DNA of 64,000 nucleotides from Delphinus delphis (Eukaryota > Chordata > Mammalia > Artiodactyla > Delphinidae): NCBI RefSeq assembly GCF_949987515.2, contig NC_082696.1, forward strand, positions 33,522,431-33,586,430, written 5' to 3'. Below are positions 48,089-56,661 of this stretch, piece after piece (the first letter of the stretch is position 1; each line of letters opens with the position of its first letter). The notes beneath the pieces are model-generated. The model was not told the origin of the DNA, did no database searches, and worked only from the letters and a program-made list of their open reading frames with translations. A program made the position numbers and the translations under genes.

Positions 48089-48377
48089 GGGACTTCCCTG
48101 GTGGTGCACTGGTTAAGAATCCACCTGCCAATGCAGGGGACATGGGTTCGAGCCCTGGTCCGGGAAGATCCCACATGCTTCAGAGCAACAAAGCCCATGC
48201 GCCACAACTACTGAGCCCGCGTGCCACAACTACTAAAGACCGTGCTCCTAGAACCCATGCTCCACAACAAGAGAAGCCAAGGCTATGAGAAGCCCGCACA
48301 CTGAAACGAAGAGTAACCCCTGCTCGCCGCAACTAGAAGAAGCCCATGCATAGCAACAAAGACCCAATGCAGCCAAA

Positions 48378-48411
<34 letters not shown>

Positions 48412-48420
48412 TATAAAAAA
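48089..48420 (+). mobile_element. CHR-type SINE, long subtype, with (TA)n tail
   Basis: 'gggacttccctggtggtgca', B box GGTTCGAGCCC, and the long-type body '..gagaagccaaggctatgaga'. The tail is 21 A followed by about ten TA units (48395-48415). A clean target duplication is not seen; 'aaaacatgta' and 'aaaagtacgtgta' are only weakly similar. Confidence 0.93.
48395..48415. repeat. (TA)n microsatellite in SINE tail
   Basis: About ten ta units between the poly(A) of the SINE and its right flank. Likely arose from tail sequence after insertion. Confidence 0.95.
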
Positions 48421-48461
48421 GTACGTGTACTTTTAAAGAGGAAAGTATAAAACTATACATA

Positions 48462-48671
48462 GGACTTCCCTGGTGGTGCGGTGGTTGAGGGTCCGCCTGC
48501 CGATGCAGGGAGCGCGGGTTCGTGCCCCGGTCCGGGAGGATCCCGCGTGCCGCGGAGCGGCTGGGCCCGTGGGCCGTGGCCGCTGAGCCTGCGCATCCGC
48601 AGCCTGTGCTCCGCGGCGGGAGGGGCCTCAGCGGTGAGGGGTCCGCGTACCGCAAAAAAAAAACCAGAAAC
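48462..48671 (+). mobile_element. CHR-type SINE, short subtype, most CpG-rich copy
   Basis: Perfect 11-bp duplication aactatacata at 48451-48461 and 48672-48682. The body keeps far more CpGs than the other copies ('gcgcgggttcgtgccccgg', 'gatcccgcgtgccgcggagc', 'ggtccgcgtaccgc'). The B box reads GGTTCGTGCC, with T in place of the usual A. Tail of about 10 A. It lies only about 40 bp downstream of another SINE in the same orientation. Confidence 0.97.
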
Positions 48672-48682
48672 AACTATACATA

Positions 48683-49323
48683 AAGTATATGAATACTCTT
48701 CTATCTTTCTATGTATACAAAGCCATAATGAAGGGCATTTACTCTCTGTGTGACATTTGCAAGTAAGAATTTGCATCTGATTTAATGTTCACTCAAAAAC
48801 TTAGAAAACTAGAAACTCAGGCAGTTGTCAGTAGTACAGAATAGTAAAGGTCCAAAACCATCTTACTTTTCGTTAAGTAATGTATATAAACTGTCAATAT
48901 GTGGTAGCTCAGCCTTAAATTATATACTCTCTTCATCTTTAGTTTAGGATATCATAATTATAGACGATCCTCCACACTGTATGGATGGCTTAGTTTCAAA
49001 GATGTTGTGGTACTTTGCCTTCCTTCTTGTGTCATTTTGTGCTCCACTGAAGACTATTTAGCATTCTGCTACTTATTCCAGATACGAGTTCTGCCCATTC
49101 TTAATTGCTAACTCTCAGGGGAAACAATTAGATTTGATCCCTATGAACAAACTTCTCTATTGAATCTAAAGTTATTTCTGACAGTTCTCTGTTCCATAGC
49201 CCTTTGTGTGTAATTTGTCATAAGGCTGGCCTCATATTCAAGTTCGTTTGGGCTTCTGCCCTCTCTGACTATATAGTGAAGGCAGAGACCATGTCTTTAC
49301 ACTCTGTGTCTGGCAGTGGGTAC
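48683..49323. other. Unique non-coding DNA
   Basis: No gene or classified repeat recognised. Confidence 0.5.
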
Positions 49324-49532
49324 TTTGTTTTTTGTTTTTTTGCGGTATGCGGGCCTCTCACTGTTGTGGCCTCTCCTGTTGGGGAGCACAGGCTCCGGAC
49401 GCGCAGGCTCAGTGGCCATGGCTCACGGGCCCAGCCGCTCCGCGGCATGTGGGATCTTCCCGGACCAGGGCACGAACCCGCGTCCCCTGCATCGGCAGGC
49501 GGACTCCCAACCACTGCGCCACGAGGGAAGCC
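49324..49532 (-). mobile_element. CHR-type SINE, short subtype, no clear duplication
   Basis: 'tttttttgcggtatgcgggc' at the left and 'cgagggaagcc' at the right. Flanks 'ggtactttgttttttg' and 'ttctattaatttcttt' do not match, so the target duplication is missing or hidden. Carries 'ggactcccaaccactgcg', the same variant as the SINE at 2216-2460. Confidence 0.93.
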
Positions 49533-50136
49533 TTCTATTAATTTCTTTTGCTGACCAAGTCCATGAAAGAGATAGCATTATAGATTAGATGGTTTCTAGG
49601 TGAACCAGTGCTGGAACTTGGTGAATTAGGTGTTCAGAGTATTTTGGTTGCTGTATAAATTGTCTCTGGACATTGCTGTGCAGTTACCTGCTAACCATCT
49701 CTAGGATGAAAGAGTTTTCTCACTCTGAACTGTACTGGACAAACTCCACTGCCGCTGTGACGGCTAATTTTGTATGTGAACTTGACTGGGCTAAGGGTAT
49801 GCCCAGACAGCTGGCAAAACATTTCTGTGTATCTGAAACCCATGGTGAGGGTGTTTCCACATGAGATTTAGCATTTTAATTGATAGACTGAGTAAAGAAG
49901 ATCACCCTCACCAGTGCTGGTGAGCATCACTCAGTCCTTTGAGGGTCTGACTAGAACAAAAAGCCACAGGAAGCGCGAATTTGCTCTCTGGTTGAGCTGA
50001 GACATCCATCTTCTGCTCTCGGACATAGAAGCTCCTGCTTCTTGAGCCTCCTGTTATCGAACGCAAGTCCGTGTGCCGGATGCACAGTGAGGCCAAACAA
50101 TAATACCAAAACGTCGGAGTTTGGAGTGGAGAAAGG

Positions 50137-50142
50137 TTTATT
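50137..50142 (-). promoter_or_regulatory. LTR polyadenylation signal
   Basis: AATAAA on the minus strand, preceded by GCCCTGC and followed by CCTTTCTCC. It would mark the R region, with U5 to 50052. Confidence 0.75.
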
Positions 50143-50216
50143 GCAGGGCCATGCAAGGAGACGGGCAGCTCATGCCTTAAAAAACCCCGAACTCCCCGAA
50201 AGCTTTCAGCAAAGCC

Positions 50217-50224
50217 CTTTTATA
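50217..50224 (-). promoter_or_regulatory. LTR TATA box
   Basis: TATAAAAG on the minus strand, followed downstream by GGGCTTTGC. It lies about 75 bp upstream of the AATAAA, a normal spacing for a compact R region. Confidence 0.7.
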
Positions 50225-51219
50225 AGAAAGGTGAGGGAGGGGCATAGTTAGTTTTTACAAGCTTCTTGGTGTCAGATCCTTTGTTCTTGAGGTCAGGTCA
50301 CGAGGTTCCTGTAAACCTCCACCAAAACAAATGTTATTCTCTGTTCTGACAAGAAGGGGCAAGGTCCCAAAGCTCAACTTTCACTCTGCAAGGTCCAGGC
50401 CCTGCTAAGAGGAGGGGTCCCTGCGTGGGCCGGTTACCCTGACCGGGAGTGTTTGTCCAGCACCCAGTCTGGGTCCTCCTGCCAGTGCCCAGGCCCCGCT
50501 GAAGAGGTAGATCTCAGCCTGTGGCGCCCTCGGGGCCTGGTCCTCAGACCCTGCCAAGCTGTCATCACTGAGGGAGCCAGGTGCCCACAACCCACCCGGC
50601 TCTCAGGGTTTTCATTTAAACCGGAGAGAATCATTGGTATAGGATCAATAGGAATACATGTAGCAAACACCAATCAGGTGAACTCCCAGCTCAAAGCAAT
50701 TGCCCTTCTTTGAGAATAGCCCCAGCCACATAGGTGGACCTGAACTAATGATCTGCAGTGTCCTTGCACCTTAACCCTGACCTCTGGCCACCTCCTAGGG
50801 GTAGATGGCTGATCTAAGCAGGCCCAAGTTTTGAAACTTGAACGGAGAGACTGAAGCTGGTTGAAGCTCTTACCTTGATGGCAGTGTCTGTACACTCCAA
50901 CTGCTGAGGCCTCCATGCACTGTGACCCATGGAGACTTCCACCATCATTACGTCACAGAGCTAGCGCTGGGGGAGAGGTTCTCTGCTGCTTCAAGGCCTG
51001 GATCTGGCCAGTGGGTGGCCGTGAAGAGGACTCTGGAGCTCTGCGGGACACATCCCTCAGCATGTCCCTGGGCCCCCCAGTTCACTGGCCGGCCCCGAGG
51101 CCAGAGGGCCTGGAGGGGTGCTGGTGAGAAGGCCGCCTCCATCTGCCTCTCGCTGCACTCTTGGCCTCGAGGACCACTGCGAGGCTGCGTGTTGGCGGAG
51201 CAGGACCTATAACCGCAGC

Positions 51220-51299
51220 ACTAACGGTTGCACGCTAATGGTCACGTGCTGTCGCACGATAACGGTCACACGATAACGGTCCCCCGATAACGGTTGAGC
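51220..51299. repeat. 14-bp tandem array with TAACGG cores
   Basis: Units on plus: actaacggttgcac, gctaatggtcacgt, a 10-bp short unit gctgtcgcac, then gataacggtcacac, gataacggtccccc and gataacggttgagc. Four copies contain TAACGG (51222, 51260, 51274, 51288), which fits the Myb element YAACKG, and three are preceded by GA to give GATAAC. A CACGTG E-box is at 51243-51248. Regulatory activity is an inference. Confidence 0.85.
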
Positions 51300-51764
51300 T
51301 AACAGCTGTGCTCCCATCCCTGCCCCTATTACATTCCCACTCAGCCCAGGACTTACACCATTGGCCTCCCTCTTCTCAAGCCTTCAAACTCAAACAGAAT
51401 TATACCACTGGCTTTCCTGGTTCTCCAGCTTGCAGATGGCAGATCATGGGACTTCCTGACCTCCGTAATCTTGTGAGCCAATTCCCATAATAAGTGTGCA
51501 ATTATTTATGTGTAATATATATAATATATATTATATTATGTATTTCTGTTGGTTCTGTTTCTTCGGAGAATACTGACTCATACAACAACCAATAATTATG
51601 TTCTTCTCTTCCCCTAAAATGGCTTGCATATCTTCGCCCTTGCTTTAATTATTACTTCAGACAATAGAGTGTGAGTAAACTTGTAATAGTTCACTTATGT
51701 ATCATGTTCTAAGTTTCCTAAGAATACACTCTGGGACTCTGCGACGATGACTGCCAATGTATGT

Positions 51765-51995
51765 CAAAGGTTTACTCTGTACCTGATATTGTGCTAAGTT
51801 CTTTATGTGCGTGATCACATTCAGATTGTTTTAATAACCCTAGGCGATAACTACTCTTGCTTTCCTATGTGACAGAGTGGAAAAAAGAGGTAGAGAAACA
51901 TGCAGTAACTGGCCTCAAATCACATCCTGGGATAAGTGAGGAGCTGGGATTTGAATCTGATTCTGGAGTCAGGGCACTTGCCATTGGGCTCATAT
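51765..51995 (-). repeat. MIR SINE relic
   Basis: Antisense MIR: 'gtacctgatattgtgctaag', 'ataaccctaggcgataacta', 'gagctgggatttgaatctga', 'ctggagtcagggcacttgcc'. Confidence 0.8.
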
Positions 51996-52777
51996 CCAGA
52001 TTGACAGATTTTTTTTTAAAAGTGGGCTATGCTGCTTTCTAATTTTTTTGTTGTTTTATTGTTGTTAATTTTTATTGTTTTCAGTATTGGAAGGTGAGCT
52101 TGTTTCTCACTGTAGTGAGAGCTTAAGTGGGAATGGTAGTTTCCTACCTGCAGTATCCCTGCTTCCAAGGTCACAGAAGCAGAGAATTGGCATGATGCTA
52201 AAAAGAAAATGAGTGTACTTAATGATAAGAATTTTAATGAGATTTCAAATGAGCAAATATACCCATTTTGGGATCATTTAATTTTTTTCCATGCAGCTTA
52301 ATAGCATTGCAGTAAAAACTTACTAATTTAAGAATTGTGGGCAACACCTGTCTGAATTAACAAAGTCTAAATCATAAAATAATTTTGTAGAAATTAAGTT
52401 TTATTATTTTTCTGATACATATAATTAGTCTATCAATTAGGAGCCGAAAAAACTAAGCTTCTGAGTTACTTACTAGAATAGCTCATTTTACATTAGTACT
52501 CTATCTTCAATCTTCTTTATGCTATTAATTGCCTTCTAAATTACTCTGATATTTTCTACATAGAGATCAGTTCTTTGTAAAAGGCTTTCATATACAGCAT
52601 TATATTTAATACTCACAAGAACCCTTGGTTTTCAGACAAGTCAATTTGATGTGAAAGGAGAACAGTAAAATGATTTCTTCAGGACAACATGGCTGGTTAG
52701 CCAGAGCCTGGTCTGGAACCTGTGTCATTTGAGGCATTTTATTATCAATACTTATCAATACATTACTATATACTGTT
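51996..52777. other. Unique AT-rich non-coding DNA
   Basis: No gene recognised. 52570-52730 has a faint MIR/L2-like flavour ('cagcattatatttaatactc') but is too decayed to call. Confidence 0.5.
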
Positions 52778-52785
52778 TAGACAAT

Positions 52786-53000
52786 TTTTTTTTTTTTTTT
52801 TTTTTTTTGCGGTACGCGGGCCTCTCACTGTTGCGGCCTCTCCCGTTGCGGAGCACAGGCTCCGGACGCGCAAGCCCAGCGGCCATGGCTCACGGGCCCA
52901 GCCGCTCCGCGGCACGCGGGATCCTCCCGGACCGGGGCACGAACCCGCGTCCCCTGCATCGGCAGGCGGACTCTCAACCACTGCGCCACCAGGGAAGCCC
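52786..53000 (-). mobile_element. CHR-type SINE, short subtype, long T-tail
   Basis: Tail of over 20 T at the left, then 'gcggtacgcgggcctctcac'; ends 'gggaagccc'. Short duplication tagacaat at 52778-52785 and 53001-53008. Nearly all subtype CpGs are retained, indicating a young insertion. Two apparent frames on each strand are composition artefacts. Confidence 0.97.
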
Positions 53001-53059
53001 TAGACAATCATTTTTGAATTATCATCAAAGTTTGTTTAACAGCATCTGAACTTGTGTTT

Positions 53060-53126
53060 TTCCCCTTCATTCATCCCTCCCTCCCTCCTTCCCTCCCTTC
53101 CCTTCCCTTTCCTTCCTTCCTCCCTT
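53060..53126. repeat. (CCCT)n/(CCTT)n pyrimidine tract
   Basis: Mixed ccct and cctt units forming an almost pure polypyrimidine tract on the plus strand. Confidence 0.9.
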
Positions 53127-54492
53127 ATTATGAAGTATGCAGGGAATGTGTTTTTCTTTGGCAGATTTTCTGTTTTTTAATTTTCTTTGTGGTCATTTAA
53201 AATTTTCATTAAGTTCTTGTTACTATTCAAATTTGTGCTCATTGGATCGGATTATTTTAGAATGTGGTTAAGTTACTGATTGCATTTGTTTCCTAGTGTT
53301 TTGTCATTTGGAATATCTATCTAGATTTAATCTGAAATAGTCTCTGTAATTGACTATTGCAGTGTTTTAAGACAGGAATAAAGTAGATCCCTCTTCTGTT
53401 CTCTAAATTCTACTTGTATTCAGAGCCCTGAAGATTGTAAGTGATAGAATTGGCACTGGCTATTTTGAACAAAGAAACAAAAATCATTATAAGGACATTG
53501 GGGTGCCTAGTTACTAAGGGACAATGGTGAGTTTCAGGATCAACTAGAGTCAGGCACTTTTTGTGTGTTTATCTTCTTTCCCTTCTCTGCTTCCATCATA
53601 CCCTCTTTTTTGCTTCCGTCTCCATCACCACTTACTCTTCGTATACTACCCTCCTTCCTGACCTCCCTTATTCCTCTTTTCTCGTTCTTCTTCATGCCTT
53701 TACTCTTACCTATTTTTCCTCTTCTCCCTTTTCTCTCTCTTTCTCTTCCCTTTCCTCTTCTGTTTTCCCTCTCCTCCTCTCCTCAAACCCCTCCTCCTTT
53801 CCTATTAACCTCTTCCCCATCAAGTACTTCTACTGCACCATATCTCAAGGAATATAAGGACTGATTGCCTCACATTTACCGGTGGTAAGATTGACCAGTG
53901 GCTTCAGGTGGTAAAATCCTAATTGTTCTATTATAGGATTTCTCATCAGCCTTATACCTAATGATTCATTTATCATTCATTGATGACCATTGCCTTATTC
54001 CATTTAGGGTTGTAAAATGGAGATTTCCTGATTATATCGTTCCTTCTCCATATATTATCTAGAAATATTTTCTATAAAAGAACTTTGTTTTAATCTGCTA
54101 GGGCTGTTTGGTTACCTTGAAATACAGTTCATAATGAGAAGGTGGGACAATTCTCTTATGTATCAGTTTTCAGCATGCTAAGTTGGATCCTCAGCATGCC
54201 TCGTATTTTTAAAAATTTCTCCAGATGATTCTTATATGCAGCTAGGATTGAGAAACACCAATCTAGAGCTTGGGTGTATCTCAAATCCCAAAGTCTTATT
54301 GCTTATTATAAAAGCAAACTTACAAGATAACTATTGTTTTTACTACATGATATATTCTTTTGCCAAACTTTATCACAGCATATGAATTTCATTCAAAGCA
54401 ATTTATGTAGGTGTGTTCTGGGAGTTGCTTGTTTATTTCTGTTAAATTACAAACTAAAGTAAATGAACCATAGAGGAAGCACTCTCAAGGCA
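53127..54492. other. Unclassified DNA with pyrimidine-rich patch
   Basis: A strongly pyrimidine-rich region lies at about 53571-53830. It keeps two overlapping plus-strand frames open (98 and 99 codons) that are rich in Ser, Leu, Pro and Phe purely from composition. No gene. Confidence 0.6.
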
Positions 54493-54740
54493 ACCTGAAA
54501 ATAATAATATGCTAGCTAACATTTCTTCCAGGCTTATTCTGTGCCCAGCTTTACGCTTAGCCCTTTACAATCATTAGTCCATTTGACCCTCAAAACATCT
54601 TGTAGAGAATCTAATTCTTCATGCAGTGGAGGAGGAACTGGAAGCTGAAATGTATCTACTTGTCTAAAGTCATGGGATTAGCAAAGGGTGGGGCTGGGGC
54701 TGATAGGTGCAGACAGCTGGGAGACCCAGAGCCTGTGCAG
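54493..54740 (-). repeat. MIR SINE relic
   Basis: Antisense MIR: 'gcttattctgtgcccagctt', 'gaccctcaaaacatcttgta', 'gtggaggaggaactggaagc', 'cttgtctaaagtcatgggat'. Confidence 0.75.
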
Positions 54741-54984
54741 TGGATCCCGGTTCTCTGCTCCTGTCAGAGTGGGATATTTCCTATGTTTAATTCCATCCTA
54801 TCCTTTGTGTGGATTTTTTTCACTTTTATTCTGTGGCAAAGAAATGGAATGACTCTGCGTTTTTAACCTTCAGATTATGCCATAGAAAAATGGTCATATG
54901 TGTAGTTGTATATGATGATTGGAATTTTATTAGACCATTATAAGTAGCATTTTTTGAATGGTTACAATGTGGTTACTTACCTTT

Positions 54985-55145
54985 ATGATATCTTTCAATT
55001 ATAAAGTCTGCAGGTTAGCTGTGTTTAGTCCTTCTGTATGTCTGAGGAAATAGGCTTAAGGAAGTTAAGTGTTCAGTGTCACACAGTGAACTTTGAACCA
55101 AGGCTCCTCTGCACAGGGTTTATTCTTAACCACCTTATGCTGACA
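54985..55145 (-). repeat. MIR SINE relic (weak)
   Basis: 'gaggaaataggcttaaggaa', 'ttcagtgtcacacagtgaac' and 'ttattcttaaccaccttatg' fit antisense MIR; the rest is too decayed. Confidence 0.6.
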
Positions 55146-56043
55146 AGGTAGAGGAAGAGTTAATAGGAATTAAGAGTGGTTTGGAGAGCAGCATATAACC
55201 TTTTCCAGAAGCCATTTAAGGTTGTTTCTCAGACAGTACAGGAGACCTACCTAGCAATGAACAACATGAATTTTAGAGAGTGTGATCCAGTTAACTTTTT
55301 CAGTGTCAGAACTTGGTCATTTCTCTGTAGCCTGTTTACATTTTTTTAGTTACTCCCTAGTGTTGAACAGTGAAGGAATAAGGTGTTGACTAATCATGAC
55401 CAGCTTAGAATTTTGCTGTGGTTTTTCAGTAGGTGTTTCTCATTATTTGGAAATGAGCACTCAAAAGAGATCTTGTTGTATCTTACTCTTCTGTGGCTTG
55501 CCTCATTGTAGATGTGGAATTTAAACTTAAGAAAGTATGCTTGTATTATTTTCTCCAGTGATTAAAGCTTAGGTTTTAGAGGTACATAATTTTACCTTAT
55601 CTAAAGTTTTTAAAATCTTTAAGCTTAAGTGAATCCCTACAATACTCTTTGGCAGTAAAGAGTAACCAGCAACAAATTAACTCGGTGGGGAAAAAAGTGA
55701 TTTCAAGGTTATACCAAACGCACTTTTGCATACTTTAAGTGAAAAAGAGGGAAGACTCAGATGGGAGGCCTTGCATATTTAAAAGGTGGGGGGGACCTTT
55801 TATATGAGAGTTGGAAAATCCAGAAAAAGTTAAGGGAGACCAAAACAAACAAAAACCACAGGAAATATGATAAGCAGAAATTAATAATGGCAACTTGAAC
55901 TGGTAAGAAGCATTCTGCATTCTGAACTGGCAGAACAGTGATGCTGACTTTGAGCGTGGGTTCAAGCTGCCACATGTCCTGTACCCAAACAGTCCTGGGA
56001 TGACGAGAACATCTCCTTGTGAGACTGTAAGCAACTTGAGGGC
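55146..56043. other. Unique non-coding DNA
   Basis: No gene or classified repeat recognised. The frames on the minus strand (55735-56254) run into the SINE and are chance. Confidence 0.55.
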
Positions 56044-56072
56044 AAGAACTAAGCACTTTTGGGCTTCCCTGG

Positions 56073-56083
56073 TGGCGCAGTGG
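56073..56083 (+). promoter_or_regulatory. SINE Pol III A box
   Basis: TGGCGCAGTGG agrees with the tRNA-gene A-box pattern TRGCNNARYNGG (less its last base). Shown for this copy as a representative of the short subtype. Confidence 0.75.
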
Positions 56084-56115
56084 TTGAGAGTCCCCCTGCC
56101 GATGCAGGGGACACG

Positions 56116-56126
56116 GGTTCGTGCCC
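56116..56126 (+). promoter_or_regulatory. SINE Pol III B box, altered
   Basis: GGTTCGTGCCC against consensus GGTTCGANNCC. The A at the seventh place is T here and in most other short-type copies of the window; long-type copies keep A. Confidence 0.75.
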
Positions 56127-56446
56127 CGGTCCGGGAAGATCCCACGTGCTGCGGAGCGGCTGGGCCCGTGAGCCATGGCCGCTGAGCCTGCGCGTCCGGA
56201 GCCTGTGCTCCGCAACGGGAGAGGCCACAACAGTGAGAGGCCCGCGTACCACAAAAAAAGAAAAAAAAAAAGAACTAAGCACTTTCATCTTGTATCCTGA
56301 GGAATTAACATAGTGCTTGGCATTTTATAGGCTCTGTTGTGTGCATAGGAAAAGCGTATCTTAATTTTATTAAGGGTTTGGTAAAAATCCTATTGGAGAA
56401 TTATGTTATAAAGTAGTTAATGAGCCTTTAGTTTAGGTCAGTGGTT

Positions 56447-56657
56447 TTTTTTTTTTTTTTTTTTGTGGTACGCGGGCCTCTCACTGCCGTGGCCTCTCCC
56501 ATTGCGGACCACAGGCTCCGGACGCGTAGGCTCAGTGGCCATGGCCCACGGGCCCAGCCACTCCGCGGCATGTGGGATCCTCCCGGACCAGGGCACGAAC
56601 CTGCGTCCCCTGCATCGGCAGGCGGACTCTCAACCACTGTGCCACCAGGGAAGCCCC
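56447..56657 (-). mobile_element. CHR-type SINE, short subtype, at hAT edge
   Basis: T-tail of about 18, 'gtggtacgcgggcctctcac', ending 'gggaagcccc'. Perfect 12-bp duplication aggtcagtggtt at 56435-56446 and 56658-56669. The duplicated bases include the first eight bases (cagtggtt) of the hAT element that follows, so it inserted exactly at that element's terminus. Confidence 0.97.
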
Positions 56658-56661
56658 AGGT

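Larger units (their letters stand above)
50052..51333 (-). mobile_element. Solo retroviral LTR, about 1282 bp, nested in MLT2
   Basis: On the minus strand it starts TGTAATAGGGG (51333) and ends GATAACA (50052), the TG...CA ends of an LTR with short inverted TGTWA/TWACA. A TATA box and AATAAA lie at the places expected for the U3/R and R/U5 layout, and the body is GC-richer than its surroundings. A five-fold 14-bp tandem array sits at the U3 start. No primer-binding site, polypurine tract or viral gene is present, so this is a solo LTR left by recombination. Its family is not recognised. The 4-6-bp host duplication is not clean ('cctcc' against 'ttccc'). Confidence 0.85.
49756..51584 (+). mobile_element. 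MLT2-like ERVL LTR, split by a later LTR
   Basis: The left part 49756-50051 ('tgtgacggctaattttgtat', 'gaacttgactgggctaaggg', 'gactgagtaaagaagatcac') and right part 51334-51584 ('cttacaccattggcctccct', 'gcttgcagatggcagatcat', 'gagaatactgactcataca') are the two halves of an ERVL-class MLT2-type LTR in sense orientation. A 1.28-kb LTR on the other strand separates them. An AT-rich stretch (51507-51540) is part of the right half. No viral genes. Confidence 0.88.
56060..56269 (+). mobile_element. CHR-type SINE, short subtype, 16-bp TSD
   Basis: Perfect 16-bp duplication aagaactaagcacttt at 56044-56059 and 56270-56285. A box TGGCGCAGTGG at 56073-56083; B-box site GGTTCGTGCCC at 56116-56126, with T where the Pol III consensus has A. 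The tail is A-rich with one G interruption. Best-preserved example of insertion structure in the window. Confidence 0.98.

Noticed and set aside
53561..53864. Two overlapping frames of about 98 codons, Ser/Leu/Pro/Phe-rich
   Set aside because: They arise from a polypyrimidine-rich stretch that lacks stop codons; no domain, no start context.
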